64,000 bases of DNA from Nocardia sp. CY41 (GCF_009829325.1 NZ_VUOS01000015.1:158356-222355), one strand, 5' to 3'. Positions 52,484 through 61,059 are shown, counted from the stretch's first letter. Notes: a model not told the origin generated them from the letters alone. Numbers and translations are program-made.

Positions 52484-52978
52484 TCAGCTGTGGTAGGGCT
52501 CGGCGCTGATCAGCGTGACCTTCATCGTATTGCCGTTCGGCAGTGTGTACTCCCTGGTCTCGCCCACTTTGGCATCGATGAGCGCGCCACCGAGCGGGGA
52601 GTTCGGCGAGTAGGTCTCCAGCTTGGAATCGTTGAGGCCCTCCTCGCGCGTGGCGATCAGGAAGGTCTCGGTGTCCGTCTCGTCGCCGTCGTAGTAGACC
52701 TTGACGACCGACCCGGGAAGCGCGACGCCGGACTTGGTCGGTGCGACGCCGACCTTGGCGTTGTTCAGCAGCTCCTGCAGCTGGCGAATGCGCGCCTCCT
52801 GCTGACCCTGCTCCTCGCGAGCGGCGTGGTATCCGCCGTTCTCCTTGAGGTCGCCCTCTTCCCGGCGTTCGTTGATCTCGGCGGCGATGACCGGACGATT
52901 GGCGATGAGCGCGTCGAGTTCGCTCTTGAGCCTGTCGTGCGACTCCGGGGTCAGCCAGGTCACTTGCGTCTCAGTCAT
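52484..52978 (-). CDS. greA: Transcription elongation factor GreA
   Basis: 164 aa from the ATG at 52978 (GGGAG 8 nt upstream); this gives the usual mycobacterial length. N-terminal coiled coil (SHDRLKSELDALIANRPVIAAEINERREEGDLKENGGYHAAREEQ) with the acidic tip that stimulates transcript cleavage by RNA polymerase, then the FKBP-like C-terminal domain (TYSPNSPLGGALIDAKVGETREYTLPNG). Position as Rv1080c. Confidence 0.97.
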   Translation of the reverse strand: MTETQVTWLTPESHDRLKSELDALIANRPVIAAEINERREEGDLKENGGYHAAREEQGQQEARIRQLQELLNNAKVGVAPTKSGVALPGSVVKVYYDGDETDTETFLIATREEGLNDSKLETYSPNSPLGGALIDAKVGETREYTLPNGNTMKVTLISAEPYHS

Positions 52979-53275
52979 CTCGATCACTCCCTAGTAGTTG
53001 TTCCCGGCAGGCCGGGATTCCCTGAGCACCGGCGTGCGCCCACCCGGAGGTGGGCACGCACCAGTCGACGGCTAGAGCGATCCTGGGAAGTTCATCGAAC
53101 CCCGACAGGCCCTGGTCGCGGGCAAGCTCGCAAGCCCGAACCGTCAGCGCTGGCCGCCAATGCAGCAAACACGGCTCCGAGCCCCGGAACCGTGTATCAC
53201 GCCATTTTAGCATGATTCACAAATGTGCTGGTCGGAGTTGATTTCCTGGGCAGGTCGCCGGTGGATGCGCGGAAA

Positions 53276-53746
53276 TCAGCCAACCCGTAGGTAGGCGGGT
53301 ACCCGATCGCTGCACGCGTACACACTGCCCGACGCGGGCCGCGCTGACGAGCGCACGACGGTGGTCAGTTCGACCGTCCCGCTGCTCGACGGTTCGATGA
53401 GCACCTCACGACGACCGAGTTCGGAGCCGTCGCGCGCCATCGCGCGGACGAAACACACCACGGGCCGCTCCGGATCGGCCCTGGTCACCTTGAGCCGGAT
53501 CGTCATGGTCGAGTCGTCGACGACGACGTAGCCGAGCTGCTCTGCCTCGATGTCCTCCGGGCCGTACTTCTGATACCCGAGGTAGGCCACGCCGAGCCCG
53601 GCGAGCACCACCAACACACCGAGCACCGGCACGACCCAGCGGCGCGGCTTACGTGGCCGCGTGCCGTACCGGTCGGCCAGGGGACCGCTCGAGGGCGCCG
53701 CCGCGGCTTCGGCGTCGCCGCCGCTCTCCGGCGCGGGCTGGCTCAT
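53276..53746 (-). CDS. DUF4307 membrane protein
   Basis: 156 aa from the ATG at 53746 (GGGAG upstream). A charged N-terminus (RYGTRPRKPRRW) precedes one membrane helix (VVPVLGVLVVLAGLGVAYLGYQKYG), then a beta-rich external domain (IEAEQLGYVVVDDSTMTIRLKVTRADPERPVVCFVRAMARDGSELGRREV) with two Cys. This is the conserved DUF4307 family, counterpart of Rv1081c. Role unknown. Confidence 0.85.
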   Translation of the reverse strand: MSQPAPESGGDAEAAAAPSSGPLADRYGTRPRKPRRWVVPVLGVLVVLAGLGVAYLGYQKYGPEDIEAEQLGYVVVDDSTMTIRLKVTRADPERPVVCFVRAMARDGSELGRREVLIEPSSSGTVELTTVVRSSARPASGSVYACSDRVPAYLRVG

Positions 53747-53848
53747 GGTGGTCGCTCCCGGGGGGTACGTCGGAACAAATGTGGGTCGAATGGAACTATA
53801 GGTAACGAAGCCCCGACACCCGCGACCGAGAGCGACGGAGAACGAGAC

Positions 53849-54733
53849 GTGAGTGGCCTTCGCCTCATGGCGGTGCACGCCCACCCAGACGACGAATCCA
53901 GCAAGGGTGCCGCGACGACCGCCCGTTACGCCGACGAAGGACACGACGTCCTCGTCGTGACGCTGACCGGCGGAGAGCGCGGAAGCATCCTGAACCCGGC
54001 CATGGACACCCCCGGCGTCCTGGAGCGCATCCACGAGATCCGCCGCGAGGAGATGGCCGCGGCGGCCCGTGCGCTCGGCGTGCGCCAGCACTGGCTCGGT
54101 TTCGTCGACTCGGGACTGCCGGAGGGCGACCCGCTGCCGCCGCTGCCGGAGGGCAGCTTCGCGCTGGTGCCGCTGGAGGAGGCCACCGAGGCCCTGGTTC
54201 GCGTGGTGCGCGAGTTCAAGCCGCACGTGATGACCACTTACGACGAGACCGGCGGCTACCCACACCCCGACCACATCCGCTGCCACGAGGTGTCGATGGC
54301 GGCGTTCGAGGCGGCGGGGGACCCCGAGCGCTTCCCGGACGCGGGCGAGCCGTGGACGCCGCTCAAGCTGTATTACGACCACGGCTTCAGCATGAAGCGG
54401 ATGGAGATCTTCGCCGCGGAGTACGAGCGTCTCGGTGAACCGTTCCCGCTGCAGGAATGGCTGGACCGGATGCGCAAGTACGCCGCCGAGCGCGGTGACA
54501 TGTTCGCCCGGATCACCACCCAGATCGACTGCGCCAAGTACTTCCCGCAGCGCGACGACGCCTTGCGCGCCCACGCGACGCAGATCGACCCGAACGGCGC
54601 GTTCTTCGCCATTCCGATGGAGATGCAGCAGCGGTTGTGGCCGACCGAGGAGTTCGAGCTGGCCAAGACCCGGGTGCGCACGGAGCTGCCGGAGACCGAC
54701 CTGTTCGCGGGCATCGAGGACGAGCGGTCGTGA
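53849..54733 (+). CDS. mca: Mycothiol S-conjugate amidase
   Basis: 294 aa from a GTG. LmbE/PIG-L fold with zinc ligands in MAVHAHPDDESSKGA and GGYPHPDHIRCHE, plus YYDHGFSMKRMEI and DPNGAFFAIPMEMQQRLWPTEEFEL, which mark Mca rather than MshB. It cuts mycothiol conjugates into a mercapturic acid for export and GlcN-inositol for reuse, part of detoxification. Matches Rv1082; its stop overlaps the next start (GTGA). Confidence 0.95.
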   Translation: MSGLRLMAVHAHPDDESSKGAATTARYADEGHDVLVVTLTGGERGSILNPAMDTPGVLERIHEIRREEMAAAARALGVRQHWLGFVDSGLPEGDPLPPLPEGSFALVPLEEATEALVRVVREFKPHVMTTYDETGGYPHPDHIRCHEVSMAAFEAAGDPERFPDAGEPWTPLKLYYDHGFSMKRMEIFAAEYERLGEPFPLQEWLDRMRKYAAERGDMFARITTQIDCAKYFPQRDDALRAHATQIDPNGAFFAIPMEMQQRLWPTEEFELAKTRVRTELPETDLFAGIEDERS

Positions 54734-55008
54734 CGCTGGTCCTGCTCGCCCAGACGCCCGGCACGCCGACCGGGCCCGAGTTCGGCAAGGCGTCGCCGCT
54801 CGGTCTGGTCATCGTCCTGCTCCTGCTGGCGGGCACGTTCCTGCTGATTCGATCGATGAACCGGCACATCAAGGCGCTGCCCGCGACCTTCGAGCCCGAA
54901 CATCCAGAGCCGGACCAGGAGGCCGACGAAGGGACCGAGCACGGCATCACGCGCCGGGCCGAGGAGCCGAAAGGCGCCGACCCCGAAGGGCGCGCCGAAT
55001 CCGGCTGA
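54730..55008 (+). CDS. Small single-pass membrane protein, Rv1083-like
   Basis: 92 aa from a GTG overlapping the mca stop codon. A short N-terminus (LAQTPGTPTGPEFG), one membrane helix (LGLVIVLLLLAGTFLLIRSMN) and an acidic, Pro-rich tail. Always beside mca in mycobacteria and their relatives, and translated with it here. Function unknown; possibly places Mca at the membrane. Confidence 0.8.
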   Translation: MTLVLLAQTPGTPTGPEFGKASPLGLVIVLLLLAGTFLLIRSMNRHIKALPATFEPEHPEPDQEADEGTEHGITRRAEEPKGADPEGRAESG

Positions 55009-55167
55009 CGGGGCGAGAAAGCCCTTCTGACGTGCTTTTTGTTACCTTTTCGCCCGCTCTTTCGTCAAAGCGGTAGTCGCGGCACGACCACGGCTCGTCC
55101 TTCCGGACAGCCGCCCCGGACTCGTTGCTCGCGTCTCCTATCGACCGCTGACAGTCAGGAAAGAGCG

Positions 55168-56478
55168 ATGACATTCGACGAACTGCGCGCTGCGCTGCCC
55201 GGCCGTGTGCTGGTGGCCGGTGACGAGGGATTCGACGATGCGGCCCGGCCGTGGACGACGACAGTCGCGCAGCCGGTGGCCGCCGTGGTGCACGCCGGCG
55301 ATGCGGCTGACATCGCGATCGTGGTGCGGTACGCGGGTGGCGCAGGCGTACCGGTGGTCACCCAGCCGACCGGGCACGGCGCCTCCGGCGGGGTGCCGGA
55401 CGCGATTCTGCTCCGCACCGGCCGATTGGACGGCATCGAGATCGATCCCGAGCGCCGAGTGGCGCGCGTCGGCGCCGGGGTGGCGTGGGGCCGGGTGCAG
55501 GCCGCCGCTGCCCGGCACGGGTTGACGGGCCTGGCGGGCAGCAACCCGGTCGTCGGCGTGGCCGGATACACCCTCGGCGGCGGCATGAGCTGGTTCGGCC
55601 GCAAGCACGGCTGGGCCGGCGACGCGGTGCGCGCGTTCGAGGTCGTCGACGCCGCGGGCGCCCGCCGCCGGGTCACGGCCGGGGACGATCCGGATCTGTT
55701 CTGGGCGCTGCGCGGCGGCGGTGGCGATTTCGCCGTGGTGACGGCGCTGGAGTTCGATCTGTTTCCCGCGCCGGAATTGTTCGGCGGCCGCATGCTGTGG
55801 CCCGAAACCCGGATCCGTGCGGTGTTCGACGTCTTCCAGGAGATCACCGCCGATGCGCCCGACGAGCTGAGCGTATGGTTCCAGCGCCTGCAGATCCCGG
55901 ACGCGCCGCCGATGGTCGGCATCGACGCCGTCTACCTCGGCGACCCGGATTCAGGACGCGCGCTGCTCGCGCGGCTGGATGCCATCGGTGCGCCGATCCT
56001 CGACAAGCGCGGCGTTTTCGGGCCCGCCGATATCGGCGCCGTCACCGGCGAACCCACGACGCCGAGCCCGTCGCTCTCACGCGCCGAACAGCTGACCGAA
56101 CTCGGCGATGCCGTGGTCAAGACGCTGATCGACGAACCGGTCGCGCCGCTGGCGAACGTGCAGATCCGCCACCTGGGCGGCGCGCTGGCCGAGACCAGGC
56201 CGGACGGGGGCGCCCGTGGCCCGATCACGCAGCCGTACCTGCTCTACTGCCTTGGGCTCGGGTTGGCGCACCTCGCCGACGCGGTCCACGCGCGGCGCAC
56301 CGCCATCGTCGACGCGTTGAGCGCGCAGATCAGCGGCGGAAAGCCGTACACCTTCCTCACGCCCGGTGAGACGGCCGCCGCCGCGTTCGATTCCGCGACG
56401 CTGGCCCGGCTGCGTGAGATCAAGCGCGCCCGGGACCCGCGCGGCGTCATCCGGGCGAACTACCCGATACTCGGGTAG
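55168..56478 (+). CDS. FAD-linked oxidase (berberine-bridge-like)
   Basis: 436 aa from the ATG at 55168. PCMH-type FAD-binding fold: AQPVAAVVHAGDAADIAIVVRYAGGAGVPVVTQPTGHGASGG, RRVARVGAGVAWGRVQAAAARHGLTGLAGSNPVVGVAGYTLGGGMSWFGRKHGWAGDAVRAFEVVDA and FWALRGGGGDFAVVTALEF; C-terminal REIKRARDPRGVIRANYPI. The His that usually anchors FAD in the GGHS motif is not in its normal place (the segment reads PTGHGASGG), so attachment may be through GH or noncovalent. Substrate unknown. Confidence 0.88.
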   Translation: MTFDELRAALPGRVLVAGDEGFDDAARPWTTTVAQPVAAVVHAGDAADIAIVVRYAGGAGVPVVTQPTGHGASGGVPDAILLRTGRLDGIEIDPERRVARVGAGVAWGRVQAAAARHGLTGLAGSNPVVGVAGYTLGGGMSWFGRKHGWAGDAVRAFEVVDAAGARRRVTAGDDPDLFWALRGGGGDFAVVTALEFDLFPAPELFGGRMLWPETRIRAVFDVFQEITADAPDELSVWFQRLQIPDAPPMVGIDAVYLGDPDSGRALLARLDAIGAPILDKRGVFGPADIGAVTGEPTTPSPSLSRAEQLTELGDAVVKTLIDEPVAPLANVQIRHLGGALAETRPDGGARGPITQPYLLYCLGLGLAHLADAVHARRTAIVDALSAQISGGKPYTFLTPGETAAAAFDSATLARLREIKRARDPRGVIRANYPILG

Positions 56479-56583
56479 GCCATGAGACGGAACGGCCGAC
56501 GCGGCTCGTTTCCCGCAGCGCCGTGCTCACGAGGGCCGCGTCGGTCAGGCCGCCGACGGGCGCCGTGCTCCGGTAGACCCATG

Positions 56584-56612
56584 GAGCCGAGACCGGAGCA
56601 CGGTCTCGGCTC
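56584..56612. terminator. Perfect hairpin between the FAD oxidase and Ro60 genes
   Basis: GAGCCGAGACC / GGTCTCGGCTC, an 11-bp perfect stem with a 7-nt loop, lies 10 bp past the Ro60 stop between two convergent genes. Confidence 0.8.
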
Positions 56613-56621
56613 CGCCGCCGT

Positions 56622-58226
56622 TCAGAACGGCCAGTCGGCGTCGCGGCCCGCCTCCAGCAGCGGGATCATCCGGAACGCGGCGTCGGTCAGGCCGCCGAAG
56701 GTGTGCCGGTACGGTGCGCCGCCGGGGGCGTGCCCGTAGCGGTATCCCGCCAGGTTCCAGGTGTAGAGCGGTACCCGGCCGGGCAGCGCGCGGCCGACGT
56801 CGCCGTCGTGCGCCTGCTCGTCGGTCAGGATGACGACCCGGTCGTGACCCGCGTAGTGCTCACGCACCGCGCCCGCCGTGTCGGTGCCCCAGCCGAGGAA
56901 GTAACCCTCCTCGCGCCACCGCCGCACCGCCGCGAGCACCGGCTCGGCGCGCCGCTGCGGAAAGACCAGGCTGGCGGGCCGAGCCTGGCCCTTCCAGCTG
57001 CCGCCGGGGCTGGAGTACGACACGACGTCCGCCTGCGCGCAGCGCCGGGCGAGCGCGAGGCCGAACAGTGCCGCGGCGTCCCAGCGCGCCAGCGAGCCGT
57101 CCTTGGCGAACCCGGCCTGCATCGAGCCCGAGGTGTCCACCAGCACCAGCGTGCGCCCGGGCAGCGCGGGCACGGCCGCGAGCGAATGACCGAGCGCCTG
57201 CTCGAGCGCGTGACCCCAGCGCAGCGACGGCGCGGCCCGGTACGCCGAAAGGAACCGCATCGGCAGCTGCCGCGAGCGCGCCACCTGGTGCGGGTCGGCG
57301 AGCTCGGCGGCCACCTCCGCGGCGACGGCGTCGCTCACCCCGGCCTGGTCGAAGTTGCGCAGGTTACGCAGCTTGGCCATGTAGCCCATGGTCGGGATCA
57401 ATGCCTCCCAGACCGGCGCGTCCATCGGACCCTGCAGCCAGCCTGCGACCGCCTCCCAGGTCATGCCCGCCGCGCGCAGCGTGGCACGGGCTCGCTCGGG
57501 GTCGTCGAACAGCGCGCGGCGGTGCTCGAGTGGACGTGCCATCAGCTCCGCACGGGCACGCAGCACCGCCAAGGTGGCGGTCAGGTCGGTCTCGCGTCCG
57601 TATCGCCGATCCAGCGCGTGTGCGAACAACGCTCCCTGCCAGGGCTTGTCGGCCGCGGGGGCGGGATGGGTGAGCTGCAGCACGTCGGCGAAGCGGAACG
57701 CGCGCGCCGTGCTGTCCCACTTGAGCACAGCGCGCTCGTCGTACAGACGGCGTACAGCGTCGGCGATGCCGCGCTTGACCGGCTTGGGCACCGCGCGCCC
57801 GTGCACCGAGGTCCAGTACGCGAGCAGTTCCCCCGGCTCGTCGGCGCGCTGCAGCACCGAGTCGATCACCTGCCGCGACATTCCCGGCGCGTCCGCCTCC
57901 AGCCGCGCCTTGGCGAACTCGGCCGCGCCGACGAGCGCGGCACTGCGCATGTTCGCCTCGGTGCGCAGCCAGCGCAGGAAGCGGGCGGTCCACTCCGGGT
58001 CGGCAAGCGTCGTCCGGCGCACCAGCGCGGCGTAGCGATCGTCGCGCTGACCGGCGGACTCGTAGAAGGTGTGCTCGCCGACCATGTTCGTGACGGCCAG
58101 CAGGAACAGCTCGCTCTGCGGCGTGCGCGCGTATCCGGCGCCGCCTTCGAAGGTGCGGCCGGTCGGACGGGTCTCGCTGGTGACCGGTGAAGTCGCGCCG
58201 GGGCGCGCCAGGTTGAACTTGCTCAT
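56622..58226 (-). CDS. rsr: Ro60/Rsr-type TROVE-vWA RNA-binding protein
   Basis: 534 aa from the ATG at 58226 (GGGGGA upstream). N-terminal TROVE domain: TPQSELFLLAVTNMVGEHTFYESAGQRDDRYAALV (about 35-69), DPEWTARFLRWLRTEANMRSAALV, helical repeats to about 350, GYMAKLRNLRNFDQAGV. C-terminal vWA domain with an intact MIDAS, VLVDTSGSM (362-369), and ILTDEQAHDGD. Ro60 is a doughnut-shaped ring that binds misfolded RNAs and Y RNAs; bacterial Rsr works with PNPase and other RNases under stress. Five Y-RNA-like elements lie upstream (58370-60025), which strongly supports Ro function. It may use them to recognise RNA substrates or gate access. Confidence 0.93.
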   Translation of the reverse strand: MSKFNLARPGATSPVTSETRPTGRTFEGGAGYARTPQSELFLLAVTNMVGEHTFYESAGQRDDRYAALVRRTTLADPEWTARFLRWLRTEANMRSAALVGAAEFAKARLEADAPGMSRQVIDSVLQRADEPGELLAYWTSVHGRAVPKPVKRGIADAVRRLYDERAVLKWDSTARAFRFADVLQLTHPAPAADKPWQGALFAHALDRRYGRETDLTATLAVLRARAELMARPLEHRRALFDDPERARATLRAAGMTWEAVAGWLQGPMDAPVWEALIPTMGYMAKLRNLRNFDQAGVSDAVAAEVAAELADPHQVARSRQLPMRFLSAYRAAPSLRWGHALEQALGHSLAAVPALPGRTLVLVDTSGSMQAGFAKDGSLARWDAAALFGLALARRCAQADVVSYSSPGGSWKGQARPASLVFPQRRAEPVLAAVRRWREEGYFLGWGTDTAGAVREHYAGHDRVVILTDEQAHDGDVGRALPGRVPLYTWNLAGYRYGHAPGGAPYRHTFGGLTDAAFRMIPLLEAGRDADWPF

Positions 58227-58369
58227 GGATTCCCCCAGTTGTGCACGGGGACAAGCGCGGACGCCGCGCGGCCCGAGCGAAATCCTGCGCCGCGCACCGA
58301 TCAACGCAGGCACGGTCTGCCTGGGTGTGGAAGCCGCCGCGGAGGCGCACCGGGCCGGTGCGCGCGATG

Positions 58370-58449
58370 CCCCCCGAGATGGTTGTTCGTCGACGGCGAT
58401 TCCCCGGGGTTTGTGGTGGAGAAGTAGCCGTCGACTTCGCACCGGGAGG
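58370..58449 (-). ncRNA. Y-RNA-like element 1 (no tRNA module)
   Basis: 5' strand CCTCCCG-GTGCGAAGTCGACGGC-TACTTC, 3' strand GCCGTCGAC...CATCT-CGGGGGG. A perfect 9-bp upper stem (GTCGACGGC/GCCGTCGAC) and a 7-bp lower stem are separated by an internal loop, as in Y RNAs. The 5' side is homologous to GTGCGCAGGCAACGGTTACTTC in the other copies. Its short loop lacks a T-arm, D-arm or tRNA-like part. Closest of the set to the Ro60 start (143 bp upstream). Confidence 0.6.
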
Positions 58450-58536
58450 TGCGATGGAATTGTGGCGCACCCGGTTTCATCCGGGTGCTCCGAAACTGTA
58501 GCGAGAAGAATCCGCCTGCCGCACCTTATTTTCGCG

Positions 58537-58641
58537 GGCGTCCGAGAAAATGCGGCGACGGCCTGCTCGCCGTATCGAGCGACCGAAATGGATTCGGCAG
58601 GAATCGAACCCGAAGTAACCGTTGCCTGCGCACCGGACGCG
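58537..58641 (-). ncRNA. Y-RNA-like element 2 with permuted tRNA-like module
   Basis: 5' strand CGTCCGGTGCGCAGGCAACGG and 3' strand CCGTCGCC...TCTCGGACG make a 6-7 bp lower stem and a 7 of 8 upper stem. Inside, 5' to 3': T-arm CGGG-TTCGATT-CCTG, capped acceptor CCGAA-TCCAT-TTCGG and D-arm GCTC-GATACGGC-GAGC, the order expected of a circularly permuted tRNA, as in YrlA RNAs. Confidence 0.7.
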
Positions 58642-58660
58642 CCGCGACATCGTGCGTGTG

Positions 58661-58796
58661 AACCGGCCCGAGATCGTGGATGGACCACGGACAATGCCCT
58701 CCGTGCTCGCCGTTACACTACCGCCACGGGGGCGGTCCGGAATCGAACCGGATCTTTCGGGTCCGAAGTAACCGTGGTTCGCGCACTGGGCCGGTT
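58661..58796 (-). ncRNA. Y-RNA-like element 3 with permuted tRNA-like module
   Basis: A 9-bp lower stem AACCGGCCC/GGGCCGGTT and upper stem ACCACGG/CCGTGGT enclose T-arm TCCGG-TTCGATT-CCGGA, capped stem CCGCC-CCCGT-GGCGG, a D-arm-like hairpin (GTG...CAC, with GG in the loop) and an anticodon-arm-like stem CACGGA...TCCGTG. The stems differ in sequence from the other copies yet still pair. Confidence 0.72.
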
Positions 58797-58820
58797 CGCG
58801 TGCGTGAGTCGCGTTGTAGT

Positions 58821-58955
58821 GCACCCGAGATCGAATTCGGCCACGGAACGTACCGCTCTGCCGTTGAGCTACCGGACCGTGGGGGTCCGGGCGGGACTCG
58901 AACCCGCAACCTGTCCATTAGAAGTGGAAGTATCCGTTGCCTGCGCACCGGGTGC
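58821..58955 (-). ncRNA. Y-RNA-like element 4 with permuted tRNA-like module
   Basis: Lower stem GCACCCG/CGGGTGC, upper stem GGCAACGG/CCGTGGCC (one mismatch). The tRNA-like part is nearly ideal: T-arm GCGGG-TTCGAGT-CCCGC, a 7-bp capped acceptor CCGGACC-CCCAC-GGTCCGG, D-arm GCTC-AACGGCA-GAGC, then a bulged anticodon-like stem. Confidence 0.75.
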
Positions 58956-59126
58956 TGCACCGAGGATAGCGAGGCCGTCCGGTCCCGCGCATCTCCTTTT
59001 TCCGCCGCGGTCACCAGAAGCACACCGCCGGCAACTATTTCGGCGCAAGGTGGAGTTCGCATTGCCGCGCGCTTGTCGGTGTCCTGTGTTACCAATTCAG
59101 CCAAACCGCTCGACCGGAGGATGCTC

Positions 59127-59705
59127 ATGGACAACGTGATCGGACAGATCGACCGCGCACTCGATGCGACCGGAGCGATCGTCGCCGCCGTGGGAGGAGC
59201 GGGTCTGGCAGCGCCCACGCCGTGCCGGGATTGGGATGTCCGCACCGTGCTCAACCACACCGTGGGTGGGATGCACATCTTCGCGGCGGCCCTGAGCGGC
59301 ACGGACGCGGGCGCCGAACACGAGTCCGACTGGCTCGGCGGTGATCCGCAGGGCGCCTACGCCGCGGCGGCGGAGGTCGACCGCGCCGCCTGGCATCGGC
59401 CCGACGCGCTCGACGGCACGGTGGGTATCTCGCTCGGGGACCTGCCCGGCCCCGCGGCGGCGCTGGTCCATCTCACCGAGGTTCTCGTGCACGGTGTCGA
59501 CATCGCGGTGGCCATCGATCGGCCGGATCTGGCCGACGACCAACTGTGTGGCGAACTGCTCGCCACCATGCACGCCATGGGCGGCATCGATTCTTTCCGC
59601 GCGCCCGGCATTTTCGGGCCCGAGATCGCCGTCGCCGACGACGAACCGGCACACCGCCGGTTGTTGGCCTATGTCGGACGCGAAGTGCTGGCCCGGACGG
59701 CATAG
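59127..59705 (+). CDS. TIGR03086-like metal-binding protein (DinB/maleylpyruvate isomerase fold)
   Basis: 192 aa from the ATG at 59127 (CGGAGG 6 nt upstream). A four-helix-bundle protein: LAAPTPCRDWDVRTVLNHTVGGMHIFAAAL near residues 30-60 and the His in ALVHLTEVLVHGVDIAVAI (about 113-131), the usual metal-binding residues of the actinobacterial TIGR03086 family. May act with a mycothiol-type thiol; substrate unknown. It lies between Y-RNA-like elements 4 and 5 and runs opposite to them, so it is probably unrelated to Ro60. Confidence 0.85.
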   Translation: MDNVIGQIDRALDATGAIVAAVGGAGLAAPTPCRDWDVRTVLNHTVGGMHIFAAALSGTDAGAEHESDWLGGDPQGAYAAAAEVDRAAWHRPDALDGTVGISLGDLPGPAAALVHLTEVLVHGVDIAVAIDRPDLADDQLCGELLATMHAMGGIDSFRAPGIFGPEIAVADDEPAHRRLLAYVGREVLARTA

Positions 59706-59844
59706 TCGGCGGAACCAGCCGAAAACGGCGCGGGGTGAGACGGCGTAATCCGCCCTGCTGCCGGGAATTCCGCCGAACGCCGCATTCGGAGAACGCGCGG
59801 GGGAGCGGCCGAACAGGCGTCGCCGCTCCCACCCGGCACGATGG

Positions 59845-60025
59845 GCGTCCGAGATCAGGACGGCGACGGAATACCGGCTCGACGAATCGAGCCCAACGGG
59901 CCCGAAGGCCCTGCCTTTGGATAGCTCTGCCAATTGAGCTACCGGATCGCTCGCAACCCGGACGGGGTTCGAACCCGCAACCCATCCACTGAAACAGAAG
60001 TAACCGTTGCCTGCGCACCGGACGC
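59845..60025 (-). ncRNA. Y-RNA-like element 5, larger, with UUCG hairpins
   Basis: Lower stem GCGTCCG/CGGACGC, upper stem GGCAACGG/CCGTCGCC (one mismatch) and 3' ATCTCGG motif as in the others. Inside: T-arm GCGGG-TTCGAAC-CCCGT, 7-bp capped acceptor (CCGGGTT/GATCCGG, wobble pairs), D-arm GCTC-AATTGGCA-GAGC, then two UUCG-capped hairpins (59898-59911 and 59876-59893) in the anticodon-arm position. Located apart from the others, across the TIGR03086-like gene. Confidence 0.7.
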
Positions 60026-60144
60026 GGATAGGACTGTAGCTCGTTGATCGAAAGGCCGCCAATTCTTTTGGACCCTCGGTGGCAAACCCTCCTTCCGCGT
60101 CGGCCCAGCGGGCGTGGATGCTCGGGAGGGATATGACCGGACTG

Positions 60145-60987
60145 TCAGCGCGTGAATGCGGCGGCGTGTTCGGCGGCCCAGGCGGTGAAATCGAGGGCGG
60201 GGCGGCCGAGTAGTTCGCCGACGGTGTCGGTGGTGGGACCCGGGACGCGGGCATAATCGGACAGTGAACCGAGCAGTCGGTCCGGGACCTCTTCGGGCAG
60301 GCCCTGTGCCGTCATCCCGGCGCGCACCTGTTCCGGAGTGAGCTCGAGGAACGACAGGTCGCGGCCGGTGGCCTCGCCCAGAATGCGGACCTTGTCGTAT
60401 TGGGTCAGCGACTCCGGGCCGGTGAGCAGGTAGCGGCGGCCCTCGTGGCCGTCCTCGGTCAGTGCGCGGACCGCGACGGCGGCGATATCGCTCTCGTGAA
60501 TCGGCGAGGTGGCGGCCTTGCCGTACGCGCCGCGTACCACGTCCCCGGTCCGCAATTGCGGTACCCAGGCCAACGTGTTGGCGTCGAAGTCTGCGCAGCG
60601 CAGCGACGTCCACGCCAGGCCCGATGCTTCGGCGGCGGACTCCAGCGCCAGGAAACCGGCCATGAACCGTGGCTCCCCGGCGGGGTATTCGACCGTCGAC
60701 GCCGAGATCACCACCACGCGCCGCACTCCGTGATCGGATGCCGCGGAGAGTATGTCCGATGCCGAGGCGGTGACGGCACGGGAACTCAGCAGCACCCCCT
60801 CGACGCCGTCCCAGATCTAGGCGGGAATCCTCGGTATCGCGGGATCTGCCTGCAGCACAACGGTTCCCGGCGGCATCTGCGCCCGTCCGGCGTCCCGGGT
60901 CACGGCGGTGACGGCCGTGCCGGTCGCACGGAGTTGCGCGATCACTTCCCGGCCGACCGTACCGGTGGCTCCGATGATGACGTACAT
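60145..60987 (-). pseudogene. NmrA-like NAD(P)-binding protein broken by an in-frame amber codon
   Basis: The frame from the ATG at 60987 (GGAAGG upstream) encodes YVIIGATGTVGREVIAQLRATGTAVTAVTRD (Rossmann loop GATGTVG), then stops at a TAG at 60817-60819 (codon 57). The same frame continues at once with IWDGVEGVLLSSRAVTASASDILSAASDHGVRRVVVISAS and runs about 220 further codons to 60145 with no other defect, giving about 280 aa, the normal length. The family comprises NmrA/atypical SDR regulators or quinone reductases. Either a recent nonsense mutation, a base error, or stop read-through. Divergent from the MarR gene, its probable repressor. Confidence 0.85.
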
Positions 60988-61044
60988 AGTCGACCTTCCT
61001 TCTTCCCTGGTGAGCGCCCATCCGGATCTGCTGAACACCGTAAG

Positions 61045-61059
61045 ATATGTAAGTCATAT
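61045..61059. promoter_or_regulatory. MarR-type operator candidate between divergent genes
   Basis: ATATG-TAAGT-CATAT is a 5+5+5 inverted repeat in an AT-rich patch unlike the surrounding DNA, 25 bp before the MarR start and 58 bp before the NmrA-like start. Confidence 0.55.

Noticed and set aside
58736..58752. T-arm (and nearby D-arm) that could be called a tRNA gene; similar at 58891-58907 and 59962-59978
   Set aside because: The arms come in permuted order (T-arm, capped stem, D-arm) with no free acceptor end, so these are tRNA-mimic modules of Y-RNA-like elements, not tRNA genes.
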